Assembly (NCBI RefSeq): GCF_000355905.1
Contig: NZ_APLF01000003.1
Span: 62,001-126,000 of the forward strand
Origin: Psychroflexus gondwanensis ACAM 44
Lineage (GTDB): Bacteria; Bacteroidota; Bacteroidia; Flavobacteriales; Flavobacteriaceae
DNA length: 64,000 bases
Reading direction: 5' to 3'
In this document: piece after piece, positions 1 to 7,523 of the stretch
How the letters are laid out: every line of letters begins with the position of its first letter
Numbering within the stretch: the stretch's first letter is position 1
Notes under the pieces: model-generated
The model's input: the letters and a program-made list of their open reading frames with translations, nothing else
Database searches by the model: none
What the model was told of the DNA's origin: nothing
Program-made: the position numbers and the translations under genes

Positions 1-321
1 GAACGTTTGGAAGTGATTTTCGATGCGCCAATTGAGACAAAGGAAGGCGACGAAGCGGAAATACTTTCATTGGTTATCGAGAATTATGAAAACGAACGTT
101 ATCCAATTGAAGCACCTGACCCAATCGAAGCGATAAAAATCCGAATGGAAGAATTGAATATGCGACAAAAAGATTTAGTTGGAATTATCGGCGGGAAAAG
201 TCGAGTATCAGAAGTCTTAAACCGTAAGAAAAGATTGACTGTTGATATGATTAGGGAATTGGAGCGAATCTTACAAATATCTGCTTCTGTGCTTGTGAAC
301 AACTATAAACTGGCGAACTGA
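1..321 (+). CDS. HigA-type antitoxin, helix-turn-helix protein (5' end outside window)
   Basis: The reading frame is open to the left edge, so the gene begins upstream; the first codons read ERLEV, which continues naturally into the rest. The visible 106 residues have an acidic N-terminal stretch (EGDEAEILSLVIENYE) and the IEAPDPIEAIKIRMEE motif typical of COG5499 HigA-like antitoxins. A Cro/C1-type helix-turn-helix follows (RQKDLVGIIGGKSRVSEVLN). Known HigA proteins bind and neutralise the HigB RNase and repress their own operon. The toxin gene would be expected just upstream and cannot be seen, so the toxin-antitoxin role is inferred from the family. An isolated XRE regulator is the alternative. 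Confidence 0.75.
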   Translation, partial: ERLEVIFDAPIETKEGDEAEILSLVIENYENERYPIEAPDPIEAIKIRMEELNMRQKDLVGIIGGKSRVSEVLNRKKRLTVDMIRELERILQISASVLVNNYKLAN

Positions 322-372
322 AAAATAACAAAGGGTAACAAAGTACTGTGGCTAAAAACAAGTAAAAACTTA

Positions 373-836
373 TTAATTTCTCACTAGAGTACTTTTATAT
401 TCTTTATCATATATCAACCCTGATTTAGCAATTGCAAAGGCTTGTTTTAAGAGCTTATTGCAGACCGCAATAAGTGCTAATTTCTTACTCCTCCCTTTGG
501 CCACTATTCGCTCGTAAAGATCTCTGCAAGCCTTGTTGTACCTGCCTGCTGGCAGGCAGGTTTACAAGCATTAAACCTGCACATAAATAATAAATTACGC
601 AGTTTTTGATTGCCAATTTTACTTATTCGAGGGCGTCCTTTTACACTACTACCACTTTGCCTAATCACTGGTGTTAGACCAGCATAACGGCATAGTTCTG
701 CTGCACTTGTGAACCGATCAAAACCACCTGTTAGAACTACTAACATAATGGCTGTTTTAGGTCCAATGCCTGGAATAGTTTTTAAACGAGTTAATAGGTC
801 TTGATGTGATTGTTTTACCAAAACTAACAACTTACC
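373..836 (-). pseudogene. IS110-family transposase, C-terminal remnant, disrupted
   Basis: On the minus strand the frame reads LEGKLLVLVKQSHQDLL, then the Transposase_20 signature KTIPGIGPKTAIMLVVLTGG and the ELCRYAGLTPV motif. Both are typical of the C-terminal half of IS110/IS116/IS902 transposases. After FNACK a 20-bp palindrome at 541-560 shifts the frame. Removing it restores YNKACRDLYERIVAKG and a natural family C-terminus ending YKSTLVRN at 375-373. Only about 170 residues of the usual 300 or more remain. The left part is replaced by an IS3 OrfA fragment at about 834. Clearly non-functional. Confidence 0.85.
541..560. repeat. 20-bp palindromic insertion inside the IS110 gene
   Basis: CCTGCCTGCTGGCAGGCAGG has two perfect 9-nt arms around a TG centre. 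It lies exactly between the codons for Lys and Tyr of the transposase. Excising precisely 20 bp restores the reading frame on the minus strand, so it was inserted as a unit. It is far more GC-rich than its surroundings. I see no other copy in the window. It resembles short palindromic repeats dispersed in many Bacteroidota genomes, but that is recollection and not tested here. Confidence 0.75.
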
Positions 837-942
837 TTCTAAGGTTTAAATCATAATCCTCACTAACTTGTTTTGTCTTAATACCAGAATTTAACAGTTC
901 GACGATCATAACTTTAAATTCATTGTCATACTTTTTTACCAT
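832..942 (-). pseudogene. IS3-family OrfA N-terminal fragment
   Basis: An ATG at 942-940 opens a 36-residue frame, MVKKYDNEFKVMIVELLNSG, then IKTKQVSEDYDLNLRR and a stop. This is the N-terminus of an IS3-group OrfA helix-turn-helix protein (HTH_Tnp_1). Homology stops at DLN, where the IS110 remnant begins, so this is an IS-into-IS junction. The protein cannot be functional because OrfA is normally about 90-100 residues and needs OrfB. Confidence 0.7.
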
Positions 943-944
943 AA

Positions 945-1103
945 CTCAAATATAAAATTTATAAACTCATAAAAATCGTCACATCAAAGGTAGACACTCC
1001 AATAGTGATTTTATCGAATATGGAAGACAATGGAAAGACAGGTGCTTCGGGAGTGGCTGATTTCTTTAAAAAATTGATAGCGGAAAAACAGTCCGAAAAG
1101 TAA
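945..1103 (+). pseudogene. C-terminal fragment of an unidentified protein
   Basis: The plus frame is open from 945 to the TAA at 1101-1103 and reads KIVTSKVDTPIVILSNMEDN, then GKTGASGVADFFKKLIAEKQ. It has no start codon before the conserved-looking part and looks like the tail of a real protein. The VILSN string followed by an amphipathic helix recalls the C-terminal strand and helix of beta-lactamase-fold serine hydrolases, but this is a guess from a few residues. It lies between IS remnants and is probably a chromosomal gene end stranded by insertion or deletion. Confidence 0.35.
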
Positions 1104-1185
1104 TATGGCATAACAATGGCTATAACAAATAGGCAGAAAGTGCTATATTTAAAGGCTTGGGTATGTTTACGAAGTCCGAAAAACA

Positions 1186-1416
1186 TTTATCTAGACTCAC
1201 ATCAGCATACATCTGTTTGAGCCTATTATTCTCCTCCTCGAGTTCTTTCAGACGCTTCAACTGTTGCTGTTCCATACCTCCGTACTTCTTGCGCTAGTAA
1301 TAAAACGTACTCTTATCGATACCCAATTCCCTGGATAGATCACCAACGGATCTTACTTGTTCATTTTCCTTGAGAGCCTTGATGATCTGGCTCTCGCTAA
1401 ACTTGCTGTTTTTCAT
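1186..1416 (-). pseudogene. IS3-family OrfA remnant with internal stop
   Basis: From ATG 1416-1414 the frame reads MKNSKFSESQIIKALKENEQ, then the helix-turn-helix VGDLSRELGIDKSTFYY. A TAG at 1296-1294 stands where the family has Trp (YYWRKKYGG). The frame continues RKKYGGMEQQQLKRLKELEE with the usual leucine-zipper region and loses homology after MYADVSLD near 1190. So it carries a nonsense mutation and a 3' truncation; OrfB is missing. The sequence just upstream, with the string AATTAGGACAGTACA, may be part of the element's end. Confidence 0.8.
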
Positions 1417-1536
1417 TGTGACAGTTTGAATTTAAAGTTAGTAAATTCGAATTATGTACTGTCCTAATTATGGGCAAGCCTACAGGTAACTAAACTTTGA
1501 TATACTATGTGCCTTTTGAAATTATCGAAAAAAGAA

Positions 1537-1568
1537 AAAACCCTTTAAAGACTGACTTTAAAGGGTTT
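1537..1568 (-). terminator. Intrinsic terminator of tRNA-Ser
   Basis: A perfect 10-bp stem (CCCTTTAAAG / CTTTAAAGGG at 1541-1550 and 1556-1565) with a 5-nt loop. On the minus strand it is followed by a T-rich tract (TTTTTTCTTTTTT). It lies about 40 nt beyond the tRNA 3' end, the expected place. Confidence 0.85.
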
Positions 1569-1604
1569 TGTAATTGATTAAGTTTCGTTTGAAACCTAGT
1601 TTAG

Positions 1605-1689
1605 CGGAGAAAGAGGGATTCGAACCCCCGGAGGTGTGACCCTCAACAGTTTTCAAGACTGCCGCATTCGACCGCTCTGCCATTTCTCC
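1605..1689 (-). tRNA. tRNA-Ser (anticodon UGA)
   Basis: The minus strand starts GGAGAAATGGCAGAGCGGTC and ends TTTCTCC plus discriminator G. The acceptor stem GGAGAAA/TTTCTCC is perfect. The anticodon loop is CTTGAAA, giving UGA for UCA codons. The T-arm GGGGGTTCGAATCCCTC and a long variable arm fit class II tRNA-Ser, at 85 nt. CCA is not encoded. Its 5' half is repeated, with changes, in the 54-bp array directly upstream. Confidence 0.95.
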
Positions 1690-1910
1690 AACTTACTCAG
1701 TAGCATTCGACATCCCGATTACTATCGGGGCTGCCATTTCTCCAACTTACTCAGGAGCATTCGACATCCCGATTACTATCGGGGCTGCCATTTCTCCAAC
1801 TTACTTAGGAACATTTGACATCCCGATTACTATCGGGGCTGCCATTTCTCCAACTTACTCAGGAGCATTCGACATCCCGATTACTATCGGGGTTGCCATT
1901 TCTCTAAATA
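1681..1910. repeat. Four 54-bp tandem repeats derived from the 5' end of tRNA-Ser
   Basis: The string CATTTCTC recurs at 1681, 1735, 1789, 1843 and 1897, an exact 54-bp period. Read on the minus strand each unit holds the tRNA start GGAGAAATGGCAG, a hairpin CCCCGATAGTAATCGGG, the D-arm piece GTCGAATGC and the leader TGAGTAAGTT. The hairpin takes the place of the tRNA's AGCGG segment. Units differ at only a few positions (for example TTAGGAACATTTG against TCAGGAGCATTCG). The array lies between the tRNA promoter and the tRNA, so it should be transcribed as a leader. Confidence 0.9.
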
Positions 1911-1936
1911 CCTTTTCAGGATTTCTTTAGCGATTG

Positions 1937-1966
1937 CAAATATAGTAAGCTTTTTGATTTATCAAA
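1937..1966 (-). promoter_or_regulatory. Bacteroidota-type promoter for tRNA-Ser
   Basis: On the minus strand TTTG (1966-1963), 18 nt, then TATATTTGC (1944-1936) match the phylum's -33 TTTG / -7 TAnnTTTG consensus. Nothing else on this strand lies between here and the tRNA except the repeat array. The predicted transcript would carry about 240 nt of leader before the mature tRNA. Confidence 0.6.
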
Positions 1967-2093
1967 ACTATTCTAACTGGAATTATGATATTTTTTCTCT
2001 TCGACATTTCAAAAGTAGAATTCTGTATTTTTTCTGATTTTAAAGTATATCTAAAAGCATTAAACTCCTATTTTAGCGCTAAACAACAAACCC

Positions 2094-3107
2094 ATGAGAA
2101 AAATAATATTACCCTTATTCCTAGCGATAAGCTTAGTAGGATGTAAAACACAAATGAAGGATGTGACTAAAGTTGATCCAAATCAATTTTCAAAAACCAT
2201 CACATCTTCAGAATTGAGCGATTATCTGTATACCTTTAGTTCAGATGATTTTCAAGGAAGGGACACAGGCGAGCCTGGTCAAAAGAAAGCTGCCGAGTAT
2301 TTAAAGGATTACTATAATAGCTTAAATATCCAAGGAGGCTCTTTTGAGGAAGACGACACTTATTTCCAAACCATTCCTTCAGCCTATTTTAACGACAAGT
2401 ATAAAGCAAGTGAGAATGTAATTTCTATTATTAAAGGAAGCCAATTTCCAGAAGAATATCTTGTGATCACTTCCCATTACGATCACGTAGGGATGAAAGA
2501 TGGGGAAATTTATAATGGAGCAGATGACGATGGTTCTGGAACTGTAGCCATCATGGAAATTGCAGAAGCTTTTCAAAAAGCGGTATCCGACGGGTATAGA
2601 CCTAAGCGTTCAATTGTATTTCTCCATGTGACAGCAGAGGAGAAAGGCCTGTTAGGGTCTAAGTACTATTCTGAAAATCCAATTTATCCTCTAGAAAATA
2701 CTGTTGCCAACCTTAATATTGATATGATTGGGAGAATTGATGAAGCCCATCAAGACGATCCTAATTATGTTTACCTCATTGGAAGTGATAAATTAAGCAC
2801 AGATTTACATGAAATTTCTGAAAAGGCTAACTCTACCTACACCAATCTGAATTTAGATTATACCTATAACGATGAGAATGATCCTAACCGTTTCTACTAC
2901 AGAAGTGACCATTACAACTTTGCAAAATTTGATATCCCGATCATCTTTTATTTTAATGGTGTTCACGAAGACTATCATCAACCAACCGATACTGCAGAAA
3001 AAATAGAATACGACCTTTTAGAAAAAAGAGCTAGACTTGTATTTTTTACGGCTTGGGAAATCGCCAATAGAGACGAAAGACCTTTTGTAGATAAACCAAC
3101 CTTATAA
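2094..3107 (+). CDS. M28-family metallopeptidase lipoprotein
   Basis: A di-zinc exopeptidase, probably an aminopeptidase tethered to the envelope. Residues 1-17 form a lipoprotein signal (LAISLVGC, Cys17). The M28 metal site is complete: His128 in SHYDH, bridging Asp145 in GADDDGSG, catalytic Glu182 and ligand Glu183 in AEEKGLLGS, Asp210 in NIDMIGR, and His295 in DYHQPTDT. At 337 residues the length is usual for bacterial secreted M28 enzymes. The gene stands alone and is closed by a strong terminator. The exact peptide specificity cannot be told. Confidence 0.9.
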   Translation: MRKIILPLFLAISLVGCKTQMKDVTKVDPNQFSKTITSSELSDYLYTFSSDDFQGRDTGEPGQKKAAEYLKDYYNSLNIQGGSFEEDDTYFQTIPSAYFNDKYKASENVISIIKGSQFPEEYLVITSHYDHVGMKDGEIYNGADDDGSGTVAIMEIAEAFQKAVSDGYRPKRSIVFLHVTAEEKGLLGSKYYSENPIYPLENTVANLNIDMIGRIDEAHQDDPNYVYLIGSDKLSTDLHEISEKANSTYTNLNLDYTYNDENDPNRFYYRSDHYNFAKFDIPIIFYFNGVHEDYHQPTDTAEKIEYDLLEKRARLVFFTAWEIANRDERPFVDKPTL

Positions 3108-3125
3108 TAAAATATCAGCTTAAAA

Positions 3126-3166
3126 GAAAAGCGGGTCATCTCAAGATGTCCCGCTTTTCTTTTTTA
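3126..3166 (+). terminator. Terminator of the M28 peptidase gene
   Basis: A 10-bp stem, GAAAAGCGGG (3126-3135) with CCCGCTTTTC (3150-3159), followed by TTTTTT, lies 19 nt after the stop codon. Confidence 0.85.
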
Positions 3167-3182
3167 AATCAATTTCACTTTT

Positions 3183-3242
3183 TTAATGTCGTAAAAGAAT
3201 CAGACTATATGCTACGTTATAGGTTTAATTTGGTATAAGGGA
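3183..3242. repeat. Degenerate copy of the GTTTAATTTGGTATAA repeat end
   Basis: GCTACGTTATAGGTTTAATT followed by TGGTATAA closely matches the right end of the inverted-repeat element at 23565-23605, with a 3-nt deletion. AATGTCG at 3185 also occurs in that element's left end. It looks like the relic of a related non-coding element, in the gap between two convergent genes. Confidence 0.4.
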
Positions 3243-3251
3243 CAAATTTTA

Positions 3252-3869
3252 TTAAATATCTGCCGATCCTTTACCTTGTCTAATGAGCTCCGGTTCAGGT
3301 TGTGTTAAATCAATTACTGTAGAGGCGACATTGTCCCCAAAGCCTCCATCGATGACAACGTCGACCAGTTTATCCCATTTTTCTGCAATAAGCTCTGGGT
3401 CAGTTGTGTACTCTATGACATCATCTTCATCCCTTATGGAAGTAGAAACAATCGGGTTTCCTAAATGTTGGACCAAAAGTTGGGCAATTTTATTATTTGG
3501 AACTCTTATACCAACCGTTTTCTTTTTCTTGAAGACAGAAGGCAATTTATTATTTCCAGGTAGGATAAAAGTGTAGGGGCCTGGTAAGTTCCGTTTTAAT
3601 ATTTTGAAGGTTGTCGAGTCCAATTGTGCAACATATTCAGATAGATTGCTTAAATCTTGGCACACAAATGAAAAGTTTGCTTTTTCGAGTTTAATACCCT
3701 TTATCCTAGCTATTTTTTCAAGTGCCTTTGTATTATTGATGTCACAACCAAGCCCGTAGACAGTATCTGTAGGATAGATCACTAAACCACCATTTTTTAA
3801 AATCTTAACGATGCGTTTTAATTCTTTTTCTGAAGGATTTTCTTCGTAAATTCTTATGAGTTCTGCCAT
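3252..3869 (-). CDS. L-threonylcarbamoyladenylate synthase (YrdC/Sua5 family)
   Basis: Makes threonylcarbamoyl-AMP from threonine, bicarbonate and ATP for the t6A modification of ANN-decoding tRNAs. The YrdC core is evident: GLVIYPTDTVYGLGCDINN near residues 28-46, KANFSFVCQDLSNLSEYV, LPGPYTFILPGN, VGIRVPNN, and NPIVSTSIR before the C-terminal VASTVIDLT. At 205 residues it is the short TsaC-like form without the Sua5 C-terminal domain. It stands alone, convergent with the M28 peptidase. Confidence 0.9.
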   Translation of the reverse strand: MAELIRIYEENPSEKELKRIVKILKNGGLVIYPTDTVYGLGCDINNTKALEKIARIKGIKLEKANFSFVCQDLSNLSEYVAQLDSTTFKILKRNLPGPYTFILPGNNKLPSVFKKKKTVGIRVPNNKIAQLLVQHLGNPIVSTSIRDEDDVIEYTTDPELIAEKWDKLVDVVIDGGFGDNVASTVIDLTQPEPELIRQGKGSADI

Positions 3870-3908
3870 GATCTTAAAATATTAAATTGGATTAAATTTA
3901 CAAAAAAA

Positions 3909-4541
3909 TTAATCAAGAGAAGACTTCCTTTTTATGGTATTCACTCTATCCGTTATATAGGATACAATAGCACCGAAGATGGCGATACCATTTAAGATTA
4001 AGATGCTTGCCGCTAGTTTTCCAAGACCAGTAACTGGGTAATAGTCGCCGTACCCAACAGTAGTTATGGTAATATAACTCCACCACAGAGCATCTTCAGC
4101 AGTTTTAATATTTCCTACGTCTTTCTCTAAGTACAAGACTAGTGTTGAGCTTAAAACAAGAATAACAGTAGAAACAAAAACGATGAAACCGTATAGGCTT
4201 GCCTTTTTATGAGTTATTATAAATTGATAAAGGAGGTGAAAGGATTTCATAATCCTGAATATCCTAAAGATCCTTAAGACTCTTATATATCTAAATTCTG
4301 AAACAACGGGAATAGAAGATAACAGGTCTAACCATCCGTAGGTGAAGAAATAGCGCCACCTCTTTTTTCGTTTCCTCAATTGATTGAAAAAATCGTATAA
4401 AAAAACCATACATAATCCAAAATCATAATAATGGATAAGCCTGTATAATTCTGAGTTTTGATCAAGGAAAAAAGTTAAGCTCAACAATGCTATACTAAAT
4501 ATAGAGAGTAAAGCAATAATAAGGTTGGAGACCGATAGCAT
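3909..4541 (-). CDS. Voltage-sensor-type potassium channel
   Basis: An integral membrane K+ channel subunit of the six-segment voltage-gated type. The S4-like segment has Arg at 84, 87, 90, 93 and 96 (RYIRVLRIFRIFR), every third residue as in voltage sensors. The pore loop contains the selectivity filter TTVGYGD, with TVGYGD at 161-166. A last hydrophobic helix (about 172-195) lines the pore. There is no RCK or cyclic-nucleotide domain after it. The start codon abuts the stop codon of the upstream helicase gene, so the two are probably co-transcribed. Confidence 0.85.
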   Translation of the reverse strand: MLSVSNLIIALLSIFSIALLSLTFFLDQNSELYRLIHYYDFGLCMVFLYDFFNQLRKRKKRWRYFFTYGWLDLLSSIPVVSEFRYIRVLRIFRIFRIMKSFHLLYQFIITHKKASLYGFIVFVSTVILVLSSTLVLYLEKDVGNIKTAEDALWWSYITITTVGYGDYYPVTGLGKLAASILILNGIAIFGAIVSYITDRVNTIKRKSSLD

Positions 4542-6860
4542 TTAAGAGAGTATTTTCAATTTTGCGAATTTCAGAATTAGATTTTTCACACCTCCATTTT
4601 CGAATTTAATCGCTGCTTTTTTATCCATACCGACTCCTTCCACATTTAAGACTTCTCCTTTACCAAATCGAGTATGCTCTACCATTTGTCCTGCATCCAA
4701 CTGTATAGGTTTTGCTTTTTGGGTAGGAGTAGGGTCTCCTTCTGGCTTAATCTTTCTAAGTCGTTTTAGCTGCTGCTCAGTTGGCTTATGACTTGGAGGA
4801 GGGGTTCCATTTTCTGGTTTAGTTTGCCTTAACTTGGATTTATCTACTTCGTCAAATATATCTTTATCGATAAGAGGTTTATATCTATAATCGTCTTTTG
4901 GAATCATATAGTCCAGATACTTCTCATCGATTTCTTCAATAAACCGACTTGGCTCAGCATCGATCAATTTTCCCCAGCGGTATCTTGAAAGCACGTAAGT
5001 GAGGTAAGCTTCTTTTTCTGCCCTGGTTAAGGCTACATAAAACAATCGCCGCTCTTCTTCAAGTTCAGATCTAGTACTCATGCTCATAGCAGAAGGGAAT
5101 AAATCTTCCTCAAGGCCTACGATGTATACGTAAGGAAACTCAAGTCCTTTGGCCAAGTGAATCGTCATAAGAGCAACGCGATCTTCATCAGCTGTTTCCT
5201 TGTCTAATGATGTAGCTAGTGCGATATCTTCCAAAAATTCTGTAAGCGATCCCTTGGCATCGACCAGTTCTTTTTGGCCTTCTACAAAATCGCTAATACC
5301 ATTAAGTAACTCTTCAATATTCTCTATTCTAGCAATTCCTTCTGGGGTACCGTCTTTTTTAAACTCTTGGAGAAGTCCAGTTTTTTTAGATACAATTTCT
5401 GTGATTTGCAATGCATTCAAGGATTCATTCTGAATTTGAAAACTCTTGATCATATTAACAAAGTTGACCAATTTGGTCTGAGTGCCCTTATTTATTTTTA
5501 AGTCGAGCTTATTTATATTTTCGATGATTTCAAAAATCGTCCTTTTATAATGATTGGCCGCTAGAGTTAATTTGTCAATCGTGGTTTGTCCTATCCCTCT
5601 TGAGGGATAATTAATAACTCTTTTTAGAGATTCTTCATCTTTAGGATTAACAATCAATCTTAAATAAGCTAGAATATCTTTGACCTCTTTTCTTTGATAA
5701 AAGGATAGTCCTCCATAAATACGGTATGGAATATCCTTACGTCTCAAGGCATCCTCTATAGATCTACTCTGGGCATTTGTCCGGTACAATACAGCAAACT
5801 CTCCGTTTTTAGCACCTTCTTGCATGCGCTTCTCTGTAACAGAGTTGGCCACAAACCGCCCTTCTTCCGCATCATTCACCAGTCGATTTACATGAATTTT
5901 AGAGCCTTCAAGGTTTTCCGTCCATACCACTTTGTCGAGTTTGGTTTTGTTTTTTTCAATAATGGAATTGGCAGCATCAACGATATTTTTAGTAGACCTA
6001 TAATTTTGCTCTAGTCGGTAAGATTTTACATCGCTGTAATCCTTTTGGAAATTCAAAATATTATTGATGTTGGCTCCACGGAAGGCATAGATACTTTGTG
6101 CATCGTCTCCAACCACACATATATTTTGAAACCTATCACTTAAAGCTCTTACGATAAGATATTGAGAGTGATTGGTATCTTGATACTCGTCTACTAAGAT
6201 GTATTTGAATTTTTGTTGGTACTTAGCTAGGACCTCCGGAAAGCGCGTTAGAAGCTCATTGGTTCTTAACAACAAATCATCAAAATCCATAGCGCCAGAC
6301 TTAAAACAACGATCCACATATTCCTGATAGATTTCTCCTAGTCTAGGTCGCTTTGCCATAGCATCTGCCTCTTGCAACTCAGGGTTTTTTAAATAAGCAT
6401 TTACCGTGATCAAATTGTTTTTAAAAGAAGAGATTCTGGACAAGACCTGCTTGTATTTATAGATGTCCTTATCAAGATTTTTTTCTTTAATAATAGACCT
6501 CATCAATTGTTGGGAATCGTTGGAATCGTATATCGTAAAGTTGGAAGGAAAACCGAGTTTATCCCCTTCAAACCTCAATATTTTCGCAAATACAGAGTGA
6601 AAAGTTCCCATCCATAAATTTTTGGCTTCTGGTCCAACAATTTGAGATATTCTATTCTTCATCTCCTTAGCTGCCTTGTTGGTAAAGGTTAAGGCAAGGA
6701 TATTGAAAGAATCTACACCTTCACTCATCAGATAAGCAATTCTATAGGTCAACACTCTTGTTTTGCCAGAACCTGCCCCCGCGATCACAATCATTGGTCC
6801 ATCCTTCTGTAAAACAGCTTCGCGTTGAGCTTCATTAAGTTGTTTAATATAATCTTGCAA
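4542..6860 (-). CDS. UvrD/PcrA-type ATP-dependent DNA helicase
   Basis: A superfamily 1A 3'-5' helicase for nucleotide excision and mismatch repair and removal of protein roadblocks. Motifs in order: Walker A GAGSGKT (28-34), Walker B VDEYQDTNHS, motif III GDDAQSIYAFRGA, motif IV region RLEQNYRS, motif V MTIHLAKGLEFPYVYIVG and motif VI VALTRAEKEAY. The C-terminal tail (MVEHTRFGKGEVLNVEG) is the Tudor-like fold that binds RNA polymerase in PcrA. The length of 772 residues suits the family. Confidence 0.93.
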   Translation of the reverse strand: MQDYIKQLNEAQREAVLQKDGPMIVIAGAGSGKTRVLTYRIAYLMSEGVDSFNILALTFTNKAAKEMKNRISQIVGPEAKNLWMGTFHSVFAKILRFEGDKLGFPSNFTIYDSNDSQQLMRSIIKEKNLDKDIYKYKQVLSRISSFKNNLITVNAYLKNPELQEADAMAKRPRLGEIYQEYVDRCFKSGAMDFDDLLLRTNELLTRFPEVLAKYQQKFKYILVDEYQDTNHSQYLIVRALSDRFQNICVVGDDAQSIYAFRGANINNILNFQKDYSDVKSYRLEQNYRSTKNIVDAANSIIEKNKTKLDKVVWTENLEGSKIHVNRLVNDAEEGRFVANSVTEKRMQEGAKNGEFAVLYRTNAQSRSIEDALRRKDIPYRIYGGLSFYQRKEVKDILAYLRLIVNPKDEESLKRVINYPSRGIGQTTIDKLTLAANHYKRTIFEIIENINKLDLKINKGTQTKLVNFVNMIKSFQIQNESLNALQITEIVSKKTGLLQEFKKDGTPEGIARIENIEELLNGISDFVEGQKELVDAKGSLTEFLEDIALATSLDKETADEDRVALMTIHLAKGLEFPYVYIVGLEEDLFPSAMSMSTRSELEEERRLFYVALTRAEKEAYLTYVLSRYRWGKLIDAEPSRFIEEIDEKYLDYMIPKDDYRYKPLIDKDIFDEVDKSKLRQTKPENGTPPPSHKPTEQQLKRLRKIKPEGDPTPTQKAKPIQLDAGQMVEHTRFGKGEVLNVEGVGMDKKAAIKFENGGVKNLILKFAKLKILS

Positions 6861-6998
6861 GATTCTAATTTTAAGTCATATGGTTATTCGTTCAAAATTA
6901 ATCAATTTACACCCAATCTTTAAGTCTTCCAGTTTTTAATTTACGGTCTAAAAAGGTAAAGTTGATCATAATATCTATATTTGAATCAAAACTAAGCA

Positions 6999-7523
6999 AT
7001 GCAGTCAGCTTCAGAACTTTTAGGGTATTTATCTTATTTATTACCATCGATTATAGTAGGGGTCATAGCCTTCTATTTCTTTAAAACCTTTGTAGATCAT
7101 CAAAAGGAAATGCAATATATGGAGCTTAGAAAAGAGAATAGGAGTGAAGTCTTACCCCTTAGATTACAAGCTTTTGAACGTTTGGTTTTGTTTCTTGAAC
7201 GCATTTCACCTGGTCAATTGCTTTCTCGGATAAAACCTGTTGGAGAAAACAAATACGATTATGAAAACTTACTTATAGCATCAATAGAGCAAGAGTTTGA
7301 GCATAATTTGGTCCAGCAAGTTTATGTAAGTCAAAAATGTTGGGATGCTATTAAGGCTTCCAAGAACTCGACTATTTCTTTAATCCGAAAAACGGCTATG
7401 AGTGATAAAATCACCTCCGCACAAAAACTAAGGGAAGTGGTGTTAACAGAGTTATTCGAAAAATCTTCTCCAAGTGATACCGGTATCGCCTTTTTAAAAA
7501 ATGAAATCAGGCAATTATTTTAA
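6999..7523 (+). CDS. Membrane-anchored hypothetical protein
   Basis: One hydrophobic segment at about residues 9-31 (YLLPSIIVGVIAFYFF), then a charged cytoplasmic domain with LRLQAFERLVLFLERISP and LIASIEQEFEHNLVQQVYVS. Proteins of this build are widespread in Bacteroidota, but I know of no function. A -7-like TATATTTG lies at 6976-6983, just upstream, and is probably its promoter. The stop codon shares TTAA with the convergent aminopeptidase gene. Confidence 0.7.
   Translation: MQSASELLGYLSYLLPSIIVGVIAFYFFKTFVDHQKEMQYMELRKENRSEVLPLRLQAFERLVLFLERISPGQLLSRIKPVGENKYDYENLLIASIEQEFEHNLVQQVYVSQKCWDAIKASKNSTISLIRKTAMSDKITSAQKLREVVLTELFEKSSPSDTGIAFLKNEIRQLF

Noticed and set aside
959-1186. 75-codon minus-strand frame
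   Set aside because: The plus strand in the same place reads as a real protein end, and the minus frame looks like its reverse translation.
1104-1186. An attC-like integron site (string GGCATAACAATGGCTATAAC)
   Set aside because: I could not find paired core sites or a neighbouring integrase, so the resemblance is too thin.
1636-1818. 60-codon plus-strand frame through the tRNA and repeats
   Set aside because: It only reads the repeated RNA sequence (HFSNLLRSIRHPDYYRG repeated). There is no start context and it covers a tRNA.
1681-1910. A CRISPR-like array from the regular repeats
   Set aside because: The units are contiguous tandem copies with no variable spacers, their sequence comes from tRNA-Ser, and no cas gene is in the window.
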